Shown here piece after piece: positions 1-9,328 of a stretch of 64,000 nt of DNA. The notes beneath the pieces were generated by a model. That model was given only the letters and a program-made list of their open reading frames with translations. It was not told the origin of the DNA and did not search any database. Each line of letters begins with the position of its first letter. Position 1 is the first letter of the stretch. The stretch is from Rhodanobacteraceae bacterium (GTDB lineage Bacteria > Pseudomonadota > Gammaproteobacteria > Xanthomonadales > Ahniellaceae): the NCBI GenBank assembly GCA_016708465.1, contig JADJFT010000008.1, positions 196,590-260,589 of the forward strand. Direction: 5' to 3'. The translations under genes were made by a program, and so were the position numbers.

Positions 1-642
1 GCGCGGTAGGCGCAAGTTCAAGCTCAAACCGACGGCGAGCACCGCGATTGGTAGTAGCGTATCGGCCAGTTTCAACAACACCTTCGCGGCCCATTCTGGA
101 GGTGCCGCTGGCATCACCGTCAAGGCCAGAATCAGCGCCAGCAAGGGTGGAAAACGCAGCGCCTTGCGCAACACGATTGCTGGCGTCGGGCGCGCATCGC
201 CAGCGTAGCGCGCCAATACCCACAGTCCCCAAGTGGTGAGGATCAAAAACTACCCTAACTGATCGTAAATCACCGCATAGGGCAGGGCGTCGCGCCCGAG
301 CAGCGCTTCGGTGAGTGGGTAACCAAGGAATGACGTGTTGCCGAGTGGCACGCAGAGCAGCAGCACGGCACGTTCGTCATTGCGCAATCGCAGCCAACGT
401 GCGATCGGCACAATCGCCGCGATGCTGAGTCCGAGTACCAGCCATGGCACCAGCGCGACGCCGACGATATCCGCTCCGAACCGCAGTTTCGGAACGTGGT
501 GCAGAATGGCCGCCGGCAGACACAACACGAGCACGAACTGGTTCAGCACTTCGGCGGCGTTGTCCGGAAGCACGCGCGTGCGCGCACAGAGGTAGCCGAG
601 CGCGAGCATTAACAGCACGAACAGCAAGGCGTCGAAATTCAT
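1..642 (-). pseudogene. AEC-family (auxin efflux carrier-like) transporter, interrupted by an in-frame TAG; 3' end outside window
   Basis: Inner-membrane secondary transporter of the AEC/BART superfamily, which exports or imports organic acids; substrate not deducible. The N-terminal part begins MNFDALLFVLLMLALGYL and runs through hydrophobic segments to YDQLG, then meets TAG at 250-252. Past the stop the same frame stays open to base 1 and is clearly the same protein (FLILTTWGLWVLARYAG, later LLPIAVLAVGLSLNLRLPR), so this is one gene with one stop. The local DNA is GGG TAG TTT TTG; losing one G and gaining one T would read GGT AGT TTT TTG (GSFL), which fits the family. Two compensating homopolymer errors are therefore as likely as a true nonsense mutation. 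The ATG at 642 is preferred because longer starts overlap the upstream pit stop codon. Confidence 0.8.
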
Positions 643-676
643 CGTTTTCGACGCCGATTTCGGTGTCGCCTCGGAA

Positions 677-1807
677 TCAATCGATCCAGCCGAGCGAGCG
701 GCCACACAGCACCATCAAATAGGCGAGCCCGCCGGCCGCAGGAATGGTCAGGATCCAAGCCCAGATGATGCGTTCGATGATGTTCCATTTCACTGCCTTC
801 GGATTCTTCGCGAAGCCGACGCCCATGATCGCGGTCGAAATGCTGTGGGTCGTCGACACTGGCATACCGAAATGCGCGGCAACGGTCAGGATCGTTGCGG
901 AACTGGTTTCCGCTGCAAATCCGTCGATTGGGTGCAACTTCACCATTTTGTGCCCCAGCGTCTTGATGATGCGCCAACCGCCGGCCGCGGTGCCCATCGC
1001 CATCACGATCGCGCAAGCGAACACGATCCACGTATCGATGTCGTCGCCGTTGCCATTCGGGTGCAGGAAGGCCAGCCAGCCCGGTAGGTCATTGAGCGTG
1101 CCGGCGGCTTCGGCACCGACCAACGCCAGCGCGATGATGCCCATGGTCTTCTGTGCATCATTGGTGCCGTGTGCGAAACCCATGTAGGCCGCGCTAACGA
1201 TCTGTGCCTTGCCGAAAATCGCATTGACCCAGCGTGGACGCGATACGCGCGCCATCCAACCGCCAGCCCCGTTCATCGTGCTGATCACCGCCATGAATGT
1301 GCCTATGATCAAGACGCCGAGCATAAACCCGGCGACCGGTGACGAAATCATCGGCATCACGACCTTCCAGAGAATGCCTTTGTTCTGTGTCCAGTCGCCG
1401 GCGGTCTGCGACCAGATTAAGGCGCCGAAATCGCCATGTGTGGCCGCGACGGCAGCGCCGCACAGCCCACCAACCAGCGCGTGGCTGGATGAAGACGGCA
1501 GACCCAGCCACCAAGTAATCAAGTTCCAGATGATGCCGCCGGTCAGCGCGCAAATCAGAATGCCAGAGCCGACGGCAACGACATTGGTGTCGATCAATCC
1601 AGACGAGATCGTCTTCGCCACGGCGGTGCCGGCGAGCGCGCCGATCAGGTTCATGACCGCGGCCAGCACGACCGCTTGGCGCGGCGTCAGTACCTTGGTC
1701 GCGACGACGGTCGCAATCGAGTTTGCGGTGTCGTGGAAACCATTGATGTATTCGAAGACCAATGCGACCGTGATGACGGTCAGCAAGATCAGAAGGGCGG
1801 AGGTCAC
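677..1807 (-). CDS. pit: PiT-family inorganic phosphate transporter
   Basis: Inner-membrane symporter for inorganic phosphate (usually as a metal-phosphate complex, driven by the proton or sodium gradient). The 376-residue protein has the two inverted-repeat signatures of the PHO4/PiT family: GFHDTANSIATVV near residues 23-35 and FAHGTNDAQKTMG in the second half, plus about ten hydrophobic segments. Length is within the range of the shorter bacterial PiT proteins. The stop of the DUF47 gene lies 8 bases upstream, so the two form an operon; DUF47-PiT pairs are a very common arrangement in which the DUF47 protein is thought to modulate the transporter. The AEC gene follows on the same strand after 34 bases. 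Confidence 0.93.
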   Translation of the reverse strand: MTSALLILLTVITVALVFEYINGFHDTANSIATVVATKVLTPRQAVVLAAVMNLIGALAGTAVAKTISSGLIDTNVVAVGSGILICALTGGIIWNLITWWLGLPSSSSHALVGGLCGAAVAATHGDFGALIWSQTAGDWTQNKGILWKVVMPMISSPVAGFMLGVLIIGTFMAVISTMNGAGGWMARVSRPRWVNAIFGKAQIVSAAYMGFAHGTNDAQKTMGIIALALVGAEAAGTLNDLPGWLAFLHPNGNGDDIDTWIVFACAIVMAMGTAAGGWRIIKTLGHKMVKLHPIDGFAAETSSATILTVAAHFGMPVSTTHSISTAIMGVGFAKNPKAVKWNIIERIIWAWILTIPAAGGLAYLMVLCGRSLGWID

Positions 1808-1815
1808 GTGTGCTC

Positions 1816-2445
1816 TCAGCTGTTCTTGAGGACGATGTGATAAACCACGTTGCCAGCGTCACGGCAGCGGTCGATCGCTTTTTCGATGATCTCGAACAGG
1901 TCCTTGCGAATCAAATAGCGCACCGGGTCGGCCTCGTCTTTGTAAAGCTCACGGTATAGATCAAGAATCAACCGATCAGCTTCCGATTCGATCGCCTGCA
2001 GTTCGTCGTACATCGCCTTGTAGGTCTCGATCGCCATGCCGCGACGGAGTTCGCGGACCATGCGCACGACTACACCAGCGGCTTTTTCCAGCATTGCTGC
2101 ACGCGGTGCAAAATCAACCTGGCCGACGCGGTCGGTGGTCAGCGCGTAGCGTTCGGCGAATTTCTCGACGGCCTTTGGAATCTTGTACAGCGCAGCGCTG
2201 AGCGCTTCGATGTCCTCGCGTTCGATCGCGGTAACGAAGGTATTGATCAGTTCATGGCTGATCTGCGCGGCCAATTCCTTTTCGCGGTTGCGGGTACGAG
2301 TAAATTCCGCCAGCGAACCGCTTTTGCCCTGATGACCGAGCAGAGCGGTCAACGCCTTGGTCGATTCGTGCGCGGCTTCCGCGGATTGCTCCAGCAAGCT
2401 GAAGAAGCGGTCGCCTTTTCCGAAGATCGTCTGCAGTGAAAACAT
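1816..2445 (-). CDS. DUF47 (PhoU-like) phosphate transport regulator
   Basis: Cytoplasmic all-helical protein of the DUF47/TIGR00153 family, structurally related to PhoU and almost always found beside a PiT transporter, whose activity it probably adjusts. The 209-residue protein starts MFSLQTIFGKGDRFF and is rich in acidic and basic residues arranged in long helices (for example EREDIEALSAALYKIPKAVE), as expected for the family's four-helix bundle. It precedes pit by 8 bases on the same strand and is first in the unit. The 144-base space to the divergent TauE/SafE gene must hold its promoter; no site was identified there. Confidence 0.9.
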   Translation of the reverse strand: MFSLQTIFGKGDRFFSLLEQSAEAAHESTKALTALLGHQGKSGSLAEFTRTRNREKELAAQISHELINTFVTAIEREDIEALSAALYKIPKAVEKFAERYALTTDRVGQVDFAPRAAMLEKAAGVVVRMVRELRRGMAIETYKAMYDELQAIESEADRLILDLYRELYKDEADPVRYLIRKDLFEIIEKAIDRCRDAGNVVYHIVLKNS

Positions 2446-2589
2446 GGTGTGGACTCGTGTCGGGAGGGGAATGGGTGGCTTGATCGCGGTTTGCGATCGT
2501 AGGGTATGAGCAATAGATTACAGTCACGTGACTTGGATCGGGTTTGCCGACCACTACTCGCGACGCCAGACCGCTAAGCTCTCAAACGC

Positions 2590-3339
2590 ATGGACCTCAA
2601 TGAATTCCTGACCTTTGCGGCGATCGGTTTCGCCGCCCAGATTGTCGACGGCGCGCTCGGCATGGGCTTTGGCTTGGTCTCGAACTCAGTACTACTCGCG
2701 ATCGGGACGCCGCCGGCTGCTTCCAGCGCCGCGATCCATATTGCCAAAGTATTCACCGGCGGCGCCTCGGCGCTGTCGCACGCATGGTTCCGCAATATCG
2801 ACCGGCGCGTGTTTCTGCATTTGGTGCTGCCAGGCATGATCGGCGGTCTGATCGGTGCAGTCGTGCTGCAGCGGGCGCCGCCAGCGCTGTTGCGCATCGC
2901 GATTAGCGCCTATCTGGCACTGATGGGCCTGTGGTTACTACTGAGAGCGATCCGTAAGCGCGTTACGCACAAGCGGGTGCATGCGCTGGGCGCGCATGGC
3001 ACTGGCTTGGTCGCCGGCACGCTGGACGCGATCGGCGGCGGCGGCTGGGGCACCGTCGTCACCTCCTCGCTGATCGCGCAGGGCGCTGAGGCCCGTTATG
3101 CCGTCGGCACCACCAATGCCGCCGAATTCTTTGTCGCCATCGCGATCAGTGCTGCGTTGACAGCGAGTTTCGGCGTGGTGCCTTGGGTGTGGCTGAGTGG
3201 TTTGATCGCTGGCGGCATCCTGGCAGCACCATTTGCAGCGTGGATGACACGACATCTGCAGATGCGGTTGCTGACTGGCATGGTAGGCTTTGCCGTTATT
3301 GCGTTGAGCGTGCACTCGCTCTGGCGCCTGCTGCGCTGA
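2590..3339 (+). CDS. Sulfite exporter TauE/SafE family membrane protein
   Basis: Polytopic inner-membrane protein of the TauE/SafE (DUF81) family, whose characterised members export sulfite or sulfoacetate; the substrate here is unknown. The 249-residue protein shows the two repeats typical of the family: an N-terminal half with QIVDGALGMGFGLVSNS and a C-terminal half with TLDAIGGGGWGTVVTSSL, each followed by hydrophobic helices. The ATG at 2590 starts the first conserved segment and nothing longer is plausible. It lies 5 bases before the CorC/HlyC gene and divergent from the DUF47-pit operon. Confidence 0.88.
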   Translation: MDLNEFLTFAAIGFAAQIVDGALGMGFGLVSNSVLLAIGTPPAASSAAIHIAKVFTGGASALSHAWFRNIDRRVFLHLVLPGMIGGLIGAVVLQRAPPALLRIAISAYLALMGLWLLLRAIRKRVTHKRVHALGAHGTGLVAGTLDAIGGGGWGTVVTSSLIAQGAEARYAVGTTNAAEFFVAIAISAALTASFGVVPWVWLSGLIAGGILAAPFAAWMTRHLQMRLLTGMVGFAVIALSVHSLWRLLR

Positions 3340-3343
3340 ACCC

Positions 3344-4645
3344 ATGTCGCTTGAACTCATTATCGTCCTCTTGCTGATTCTCCTGAACGGCTTCTTCGCG
3401 TTGTCGGAGATGGCTGTGATGACGGCGCGCAAAACGCGTCTGCGCCAGCGTGCGGGCGACAGCCGCGGCGCGCGCATCGCGCTGGAACTGGCGGAGAGTC
3501 CCGAACGATTCTTGTCGTCGGTGCAGGTCTGGATTACCTTGATCGGTATTCTCACCGGCTATTTTGGCGGCGAATCGATTGCCACCGCATTGCGCGATGA
3601 ACTGGCGCAGATTCCGTGGATCGCCCAACACGCGCAAGCGGTCAGTGTCGGCGTCAGCGTCGGCATTATCTTGTTCGTCTCGGTCGTTGTCGGCGAACTG
3701 GTGCCGAAGCGGCTTGCCATCGTCCGCCCGGAAAAGATCGCCACTGCGGTCGCGATTCCGATGCGCATTCTGGCAACTGCGGCGGCGCCAGCAGTCAGTT
3801 TGTTGAGCGTGACGACGGAGGCGCTGTTCAAACTATTCCCGGTCAAGCACGGCAAGGACAGCGACGTCACTGAGGAAGAGATCAAGATGCTGGTGGCGGA
3901 AAGCCACGAGCAAGGCGTTATCGATATCGATGAACGCAACATGGTCAACCGCGTCCTCAATCTCGGCGACCGCACCGTCGATAGTCTGATGACACCACGT
4001 ACCCGTATTGCTTGGCTCGATGCCGCCGCGTCGCTGGACGAAAATCTCGCGGTGTTGCGCGAATCACGACACTCGCGCTATCCGGTGTACAAGGGCGGTG
4101 ACCAAGAAGTACTCGGCGTGGTCGAGACCAAGATGATGGTCGCCGAACTCGCGTCCGGACACACGCCCGAACTGTTCCGGGAACTGCAGCCGCCGCTGTT
4201 CGTGCCGGAAGCCGCGAAGGCGATGCAATTGCTCGATCAGATGCGCGAAAGCGAAGCTGCGTTGGCCTTTGTCGTCGATGAATACGGTGACATCCAAGGC
4301 ATGGTCACGATGGGTGACTTGATGGGTGCGGTGTTTGGTCGCCTGGCACATGCGATCGAAGCCAACGAGCAGCCGATCGTGCAGCGCAGCGATGGCTCCT
4401 GGCTGATCGACGGCAGTTTGCCGGTTCAGGACTTGCGTGAATTGCTCGGTCTTGATGAATTGCCGCATGAATCCGATCAGGAATACCGCACTTTGGCTGG
4501 CATGTTCATGGTGCAGTTCGGTCGTATTCCGGCGGTTGGCGAGCATTTCGCATTCGGCGGTTTTCGCTTCGAGGTCATCGATCTCGATGGCGCGCGTATC
4601 GACAAGGCATTGGTTGCGCCGCTACTACCGACTGCAGCCGGCTGA
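3344..4645 (+). CDS. Hemolysin/CorC family transmembrane protein (DUF21-CBS-CorC_HlyC)
   Basis: Membrane protein of the CNNM/CorB family, implicated in magnesium and cobalt homeostasis; the old 'hemolysin' name does not imply toxin activity. The 433 residues divide into an N-terminal DUF21 membrane domain (about 1-180, starting MSLELIIVLLLILLNGFFAL), a CBS pair (about 200-330, including DSLMTPRTRIAWLD and FVVDEYGDIQGMVTMGDL) and a C-terminal CorC_HlyC domain (about 345-430). Domain order and length are standard. It follows the TauE/SafE gene by 4 bases, and its TGA overlaps the ATG of the ExoD-like gene by one base, suggesting one transcript. Confidence 0.92.
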   Translation: MSLELIIVLLLILLNGFFALSEMAVMTARKTRLRQRAGDSRGARIALELAESPERFLSSVQVWITLIGILTGYFGGESIATALRDELAQIPWIAQHAQAVSVGVSVGIILFVSVVVGELVPKRLAIVRPEKIATAVAIPMRILATAAAPAVSLLSVTTEALFKLFPVKHGKDSDVTEEEIKMLVAESHEQGVIDIDERNMVNRVLNLGDRTVDSLMTPRTRIAWLDAAASLDENLAVLRESRHSRYPVYKGGDQEVLGVVETKMMVAELASGHTPELFRELQPPLFVPEAAKAMQLLDQMRESEAALAFVVDEYGDIQGMVTMGDLMGAVFGRLAHAIEANEQPIVQRSDGSWLIDGSLPVQDLRELLGLDELPHESDQEYRTLAGMFMVQFGRIPAVGEHFAFGGFRFEVIDLDGARIDKALVAPLLPTAAG

Positions 4646-5293
4646 TGGGTATGCGAAAACGCACGCCGCGCCCGAAGCCGCCGCGCGTATCGGAGTTGTT
4701 GGGTGTGACGCTTGCCGCGTGGGACCAAGAGCGCATCGAATTCGGGCAACTAGTCGATGCGATCCACGAGCGTGGCTTCGGCGCCCTGATCCTGCTCACG
4801 GCGTTGCCCTGCCTGATTCCGGTTCCGGTCGGTTTCATGGGCGGAATTTTTGGCACTTTGCTGAGTTTGATTGGTTTGCAGATGATGGTCGGCTTCGATC
4901 ATCCGTGGCTACCGGGCTTCGTGCGCCGGATACAGATTCCGAAAACATCGGTGGCCAAGTTTGTGCAGGTGCTGGACCCGTGGTTGTTGCGTATCGAGAA
5001 GCTGTGCAAAACCGAGCTGGACGTTCTTCCTCAATCGTCGTGCGCACCGCTTTACCGGATTGCTGCTGGTGTTTCTTGGTATCGAACTGGCACTGCCGGT
5101 ACCGATGACAAACATGCCGTTTGCGATCGCGATGATCGGCTATGCCATGGCATTGCTCGAAGGCGACGGGCGTTGGCTGGCGGCATTGTGGGCGGTGACA
5201 TTGATCCAGATTGGTGCTGCATTCTGGTTTGGCGATTGGGTAGTGATGCATCTCGGTGGATTCATCGAGAGCGTGCGTAGCCTGTTCAGCTGA
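4645..5293 (+). pseudogene. Frameshifted ExoD-family (exopolysaccharide synthesis) membrane protein
   Basis: Small membrane protein of the ExoD family, linked to exopolysaccharide production in rhizobia but of unknown biochemical role. The first frame carries the conserved N-terminal half (RVSELLGVTLAAWDQERIEF, then LTALPCLIPVPVGFMGG) and derails after KLCK. The +1 frame continues correctly with PSWTFFLNRRAHRFTGLLLV and ends at 5293. The break sits on an AAAA run at 5008-5011; removing one A gives a continuous 215-residue protein of normal length, so an inserted A (assembly error or recent mutation) is the likely cause. The end overlaps by 8 bases the convergent GGDEF-EAL gene. Confidence 0.82.
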
Positions 5294-7385
5294 TCGGCAC
5301 GACGTTGGTCTGGCTGCGGTCGCCGTAGCGCTGGGCGATGATGAGTTCAACCAGCTTTTCGCTGTGTGTCGGTTCGCCGAACCAGTAGCCCTGACCGTAG
5401 GGGCAGTCGAGTTGTTCGAGCACTTCGGCCAGCGCCGCCGATTCGACGCCTTCGGCGACCACCGTGATGTCCAGTGAGCGTGCCATCGCGATGATGGCGC
5501 TGGTCAAGGCGACGTCGTGGCGGTCAGTGAGCAAGTCGGTGACGAAGCTACGGTCGATCTTCACGCCTGACACGGGTACGCGGCGCAAGTGATTTAGCCC
5601 AGAGAAGCCGGTGCCGAAATCGTCAAGCCACAATTTCACGCCAATGCCGTGCAAGGTTTCGAGTGCGATGATGGCGCCGGATTCGCCATCCAGCAGCGAG
5701 CTTTCGGTGAGTTCCAGATGCAGCAGTTCTGGCGCAAGGCCAGTGTCGGCCAGAACTTGCGCGACGCGTGCCGGAAAGCGATGGTCGCGTAACTGCTTGA
5801 CCGAGACGTTGACTGAAACGAACGGGGCACGCCCGGCACTGCGCGGCCAGCGCACCGCTGTCTCGCAGGCAGTACGCAGGGCAAAATCACCCAATGCATC
5901 GATCAGGCCGACGTCTTCAGCGATTCCGACAAACAACGCGGTCGATATCAGACCACGACTTGGGTGATGCCAGCGCAACAGTGCCTCGGCACCGTGGATG
6001 TGGCCGCTGTCGAAGTCGATGATTGGCTGATAGTGAAGCTTCAATTCGTCGTGATCGATGGCCTCGCGCAGGTCTTGTTCGATCGCAAGACGGTCTTCGG
6101 CGAGACGCGTCAGGTAGTTCGTGAAGTAGCGCGTACAGTTGCGGCCTTGAACTTTCGCCAAGTACATCGCGATGTCGCCGTTCTTGATCAGGCGTGAGGC
6201 ATCGGCGGCATCTTCCGGGAAGGAAGTGATGCCGATACTGGCGCTGACATGCAACAACTGGTCGGCGATGTTCAGCGGGATACGCAACGACGAGAGCAGC
6301 AGTTCGGCGATTTCGCCAGCGCGGCGGCGTGCGTCGCGGCCGGACATCAGCAACACGAATTCATCGCCGCCGAAACGTGCGATGAAGCCTTGTTCGCCTG
6401 GGTGTTCACTGTGCAGCACGTCACTGAAGCGCCGCGCCACAGTCGCCAGTATTTCGTCGCCGACATCGTGGCCGAGGGTGTCATTGATGCGCTTGAAGTC
6501 GTCGAGGTCGATGAATAGCAATGCAAGTTCGCCATCCTCCACGGCTTGTGCTTGCTCGATCGCCTCGTCGATTCGCTGACGCAGTGCAATTCGATTCGGC
6601 AGTCCGGTGAGTGCGTCGATGCCACCAAGTTGCTGCAATTCGCGTTCGAACCCGACCAAGCGTTGCTCGACGCGGGCGAGTGCGGTGTTCGGGTCGACGT
6701 CGATCGCGGCACCGGCGTGGACACGCGCAAGTTGCTGTAGACGCGCGTCGGTGCGCAGTTGTGGGGTGACGAAGCGGCGGTCGCCGTATCCAAGCAGTCC
6801 AACGAAACCTGCGATCACGCTCGCCAGCAGAAGTGCATCGAGCCAAGGCGGCATGACCACGGCAGCAGTCAGCGGTGCGGCCAGTGTATCGCCGCGCTTC
6901 AGGGCGAGACGCAGGGTGGCGATGCGTTGGTCGCCGAGCGTTATCGGGTGGGCGACTTCGACAAAGTGTTCAGTCACGAACACCGTCGGACGCGTTACCG
7001 CAGCGGCTGCGGTGGCGAATTCATCGTCCGGCAGCTGGCCGAACTGTGCAATGCTGTCCCGGCCATCGTGCAAAATCCGGCCATCGCGGTCGATCAGCAA
7101 CACGTAGCCGATGTCGTCATGGTTCAGCGCACCGCCGAGCACTTCGCCGATACGTTGCAGGTCGAAAAAATAAATCGGGTTGACCAGCGATTCGGCGAGC
7201 AGGCTGGCGGCGACCTTGGCGCGTTCGGCCAAGGCCTCTTCAGCCAATGCGAATTCACGTTGCGTGGCCGCATTCGCAATGACATGCGTCTGCATACGGT
7301 GCTGCTGAAGTGCATAGAAGGCCACCGCCAGCAACAGGCTAGTCACGAGGCTGCCGAGCAACCACCAACGTTGCCGCAAGCTCAT
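5286..7385 (-). CDS. Membrane-anchored diguanylate cyclase/phosphodiesterase (GGDEF-EAL) with periplasmic sensor region
   Basis: Makes and/or degrades the second messenger cyclic di-GMP at the inner membrane. The 699-residue protein has a first membrane helix at about 10-25, a periplasmic region at about 30-178, a second helix at about 181-200 (WLDALLLASVIAGFVGLLGY), then GGDEF (about 250-425, signature FGGDEF at 338-343) and EAL (about 435-690). The EAL site looks intact: EALLRW 467-472, SVNVS near 526, LELTES near 558, DDFGTG 588-593, AEGVE near 645 and GQGYWFG near 665. No RxxD inhibitory site precedes GGDEF. Both domains could be active. Its start overlaps by 4 bases the end of a periplasmic binding-protein gene, suggesting that protein feeds ligand information to the periplasmic region. 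Confidence 0.92.
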   Translation of the reverse strand: MSLRQRWWLLGSLVTSLLLAVAFYALQQHRMQTHVIANAATQREFALAEEALAERAKVAASLLAESLVNPIYFFDLQRIGEVLGGALNHDDIGYVLLIDRDGRILHDGRDSIAQFGQLPDDEFATAAAAVTRPTVFVTEHFVEVAHPITLGDQRIATLRLALKRGDTLAAPLTAAVVMPPWLDALLLASVIAGFVGLLGYGDRRFVTPQLRTDARLQQLARVHAGAAIDVDPNTALARVEQRLVGFERELQQLGGIDALTGLPNRIALRQRIDEAIEQAQAVEDGELALLFIDLDDFKRINDTLGHDVGDEILATVARRFSDVLHSEHPGEQGFIARFGGDEFVLLMSGRDARRRAGEIAELLLSSLRIPLNIADQLLHVSASIGITSFPEDAADASRLIKNGDIAMYLAKVQGRNCTRYFTNYLTRLAEDRLAIEQDLREAIDHDELKLHYQPIIDFDSGHIHGAEALLRWHHPSRGLISTALFVGIAEDVGLIDALGDFALRTACETAVRWPRSAGRAPFVSVNVSVKQLRDHRFPARVAQVLADTGLAPELLHLELTESSLLDGESGAIIALETLHGIGVKLWLDDFGTGFSGLNHLRRVPVSGVKIDRSFVTDLLTDRHDVALTSAIIAMARSLDITVVAEGVESAALAEVLEQLDCPYGQGYWFGEPTHSEKLVELIIAQRYGDRSQTNVVPIS

Positions 7386-8335
7386 CGCTCCAGTTCCCGG
7401 CGCAGCGGCAGGATGCGCGCGTTGAGTGCGCTTAGCGCCCGACGCGTCTGGGCATCGATGGCTTCAAAGCGCGCCGTATCGAAATAGCCACGCATTGCCT
7501 CACCAGCGGTGGGGTCGCGGTCGATCACCAACAGCACGTCGCGTAGTGCATCGGTCAGCACCGGCGGCAGGTCGCCGCGCACCAACTCGATCGCGCGTGG
7601 CACGCTGTCGCTTTCGGCGATCACGCGGAAGTCTTCGCGGAAACTGGGCGGCATGCGGCGTGGGTTGTCCCAATCGAGATTGCTGAATGCGCCGGCATCG
7701 GCCAGACCCTTGTGCACCCAGATCGCGATATTGAGTTCCGACCGCGCCAGCAGAAAGCCAACTTCGTTTGCCGCCGGATAATCATCCGGCTTACCGAGTT
7801 CGGTGAGCGGCAGGCCGGCGCCGAGCAAGGTGATCAACGGCAAATAAAAGGCGCTGGTCGATGAGCGCGTCTGCAGCGCCAAGCGCTTGCCGCGGAGGTC
7901 GGCGAGACTGCGGATACCGCTATCGCGCCGCACGAACACCAGGCTGCGATAAACGTTGCGATCCTCACGCAGTGCGCGCAGAAAGGCATGGGCACCAGAC
8001 CGGTTTTCGAGTTCGGCGGCCATCGCCGGCGTTTCCGTGACCCAATCGACACGGCCACGGCGCAGGTATCCGGCCATTTGTTGCGGGTCGCGAGCGAGCA
8101 GCACGGCGCCTTCGCGTATGCCATGGCCTGACAGTTTCGGAACAACCACATCCAGCAGCCGCTTCAGTCGGACATAGTCGACGCGCGGATTATCGGTGAT
8201 GCGGCCGATGACGATGCGGTCAGGGTGTTGGATATCGGCGGTCGACGGCATTGCGATGATTGCCGCCAGCACGGCGAGCAGCCATCGAAGCAGGGGTCGC
8301 GCCCGCAGAGCGCGCCAGCCGTGTGATTCATTCAT
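7382..8335 (-). CDS. Phosphate/phosphonate (PhnD-like) periplasmic solute-binding protein
   Basis: Periplasmic binding protein of the PhnD/type-2 fold. After a signal peptide (hydrophobic LLRWLLAVLAAIIAMPSTA) come the lobes, including RIVIGRITDNPRVDYVRLK, the alternating-hinge motif SLADLRGKRLALQTRSST and ESDSVPRAIELVRGDLPP. The ATG at 8335 (MNESHGW) is chosen because it gives a compact signal peptide; an upstream start at 8374 would only add residues ahead of it. No ABC permease or ATPase is nearby. Instead its ATGA end overlaps the GGDEF-EAL gene, so it is more likely a ligand sensor for that enzyme than a transport component. Ligand not predictable. Confidence 0.82.
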   Translation of the reverse strand: MNESHGWRALRARPLLRWLLAVLAAIIAMPSTADIQHPDRIVIGRITDNPRVDYVRLKRLLDVVVPKLSGHGIREGAVLLARDPQQMAGYLRRGRVDWVTETPAMAAELENRSGAHAFLRALREDRNVYRSLVFVRRDSGIRSLADLRGKRLALQTRSSTSAFYLPLITLLGAGLPLTELGKPDDYPAANEVGFLLARSELNIAIWVHKGLADAGAFSNLDWDNPRRMPPSFREDFRVIAESDSVPRAIELVRGDLPPVLTDALRDVLLVIDRDPTAGEAMRGYFDTARFEAIDAQTRRALSALNARILPLRRELER

Positions 8336-8438
8336 CGCGTGGATTCTGGTCGGGCTCGGTGCACTGCCGAGCATCGTTGGGGCCGGACGTTAGCATGGCT
8401 TCCGCAGCCGTCGCTGCTGCCATTGCTACGCAACTTCA

Positions 8439-9206
8439 CTATTTGTTGATTCTCGACTCGGCCAGCCGTGCCATGCGTTGTGCATCGGCAAGGATGCCGC
8501 GAAAAATCATCACCTCGCGGGTGTCGAGATCAGCGCGGTGCAGCATGCGCCGGATGCGCTGCATCAGATGCCCATAGGGCCTGCCTTTGAAGAAGTCGAT
8601 CTCGGCCAGCGCCTGCTCGAAGTGCTCGAACATGCGCTCCATCTGTTCGATGGTCGCCGGCGGGTCGTCGCGTTCGGCGAGTGGTAGCGGCATGACCTCG
8701 GTGATCGTCAGTGCTGCGCTGCGAATGCAGAAGGAGAGTACCTGCACCGCCTGGGCGAGATTGAGTGAGCTGAACTCGGCTTCGGTGGGAATATGCACGG
8801 CGGCATCGCAGCGGCTCAGGTCCTCGTTGGTCAGCCCGGTGCGTTCAGCGCCGAACACGAGTGCGACTGGGCCGCGCCTGGCTTCGGTCAGCAGTGATTG
8901 TGCGGCTTCCCCGGGTTCCAGCAGCGGCAGGCTGATATCGCGCAAGCGTGCCGTACAGCCAGCGGCGTAGACGCAGTCAGCGATCGCATCAGTGAGTGAA
9001 TCGTAGATCTGTGCACGCTCGAGCAAGTCGTCGGCGCCGGCTGCGAGTGCGTTCGCACGTTGGTCTGGAAACAGCTTCGGGCGTACCAAGGCGAGGTCGG
9101 ATAAGCCCATCGTCTTCATCGCGCGCGCGGCGGCACCGATGTTTTCGGGCAGGGCGGTATCGATCAGGACGACACGGATCGGAAGCAGGAATTCACGCAG
9201 TGACAT
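8439..9206 (-). CDS. trmJ: tRNA (cytidine/uridine-32-2'-O)-methyltransferase TrmJ
   Basis: SPOUT-class methyltransferase that 2'-O-methylates position 32 of the anticodon loop of several tRNAs, using S-adenosylmethionine. The 255 residues contain ENIGAAARAMKTMGL (18-35 region), the knot motif ALVFGAERTGLTNEDL, and IPTEAEFSSLNLAQAV (the conserved Asn-Leu-Ala-Gln-Ala motif), followed by the C-terminal helical extension that separates TrmJ from TrmL/TrmH. Length agrees with the E. coli enzyme. It is divergent from suhB; the trmJ-suhB adjacency is also seen in enterobacteria. Confidence 0.93.
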   Translation of the reverse strand: MSLREFLLPIRVVLIDTALPENIGAAARAMKTMGLSDLALVRPKLFPDQRANALAAGADDLLERAQIYDSLTDAIADCVYAAGCTARLRDISLPLLEPGEAAQSLLTEARRGPVALVFGAERTGLTNEDLSRCDAAVHIPTEAEFSSLNLAQAVQVLSFCIRSAALTITEVMPLPLAERDDPPATIEQMERMFEHFEQALAEIDFFKGRPYGHLMQRIRRMLHRADLDTREVMIFRGILADAQRMARLAESRINK

Positions 9207-9328
9207 GCGCCGAGTTTAGCCGGCGCCTGAAGCGCGCGTCAGGCTTGGCTTTCACGCAAGCGGCCGGTTTGTTACCCTGCCGCCACTTCGCCCGGCCTCG
9301 TGCCGGGCTGTTCTTTACCGGAGATCCC

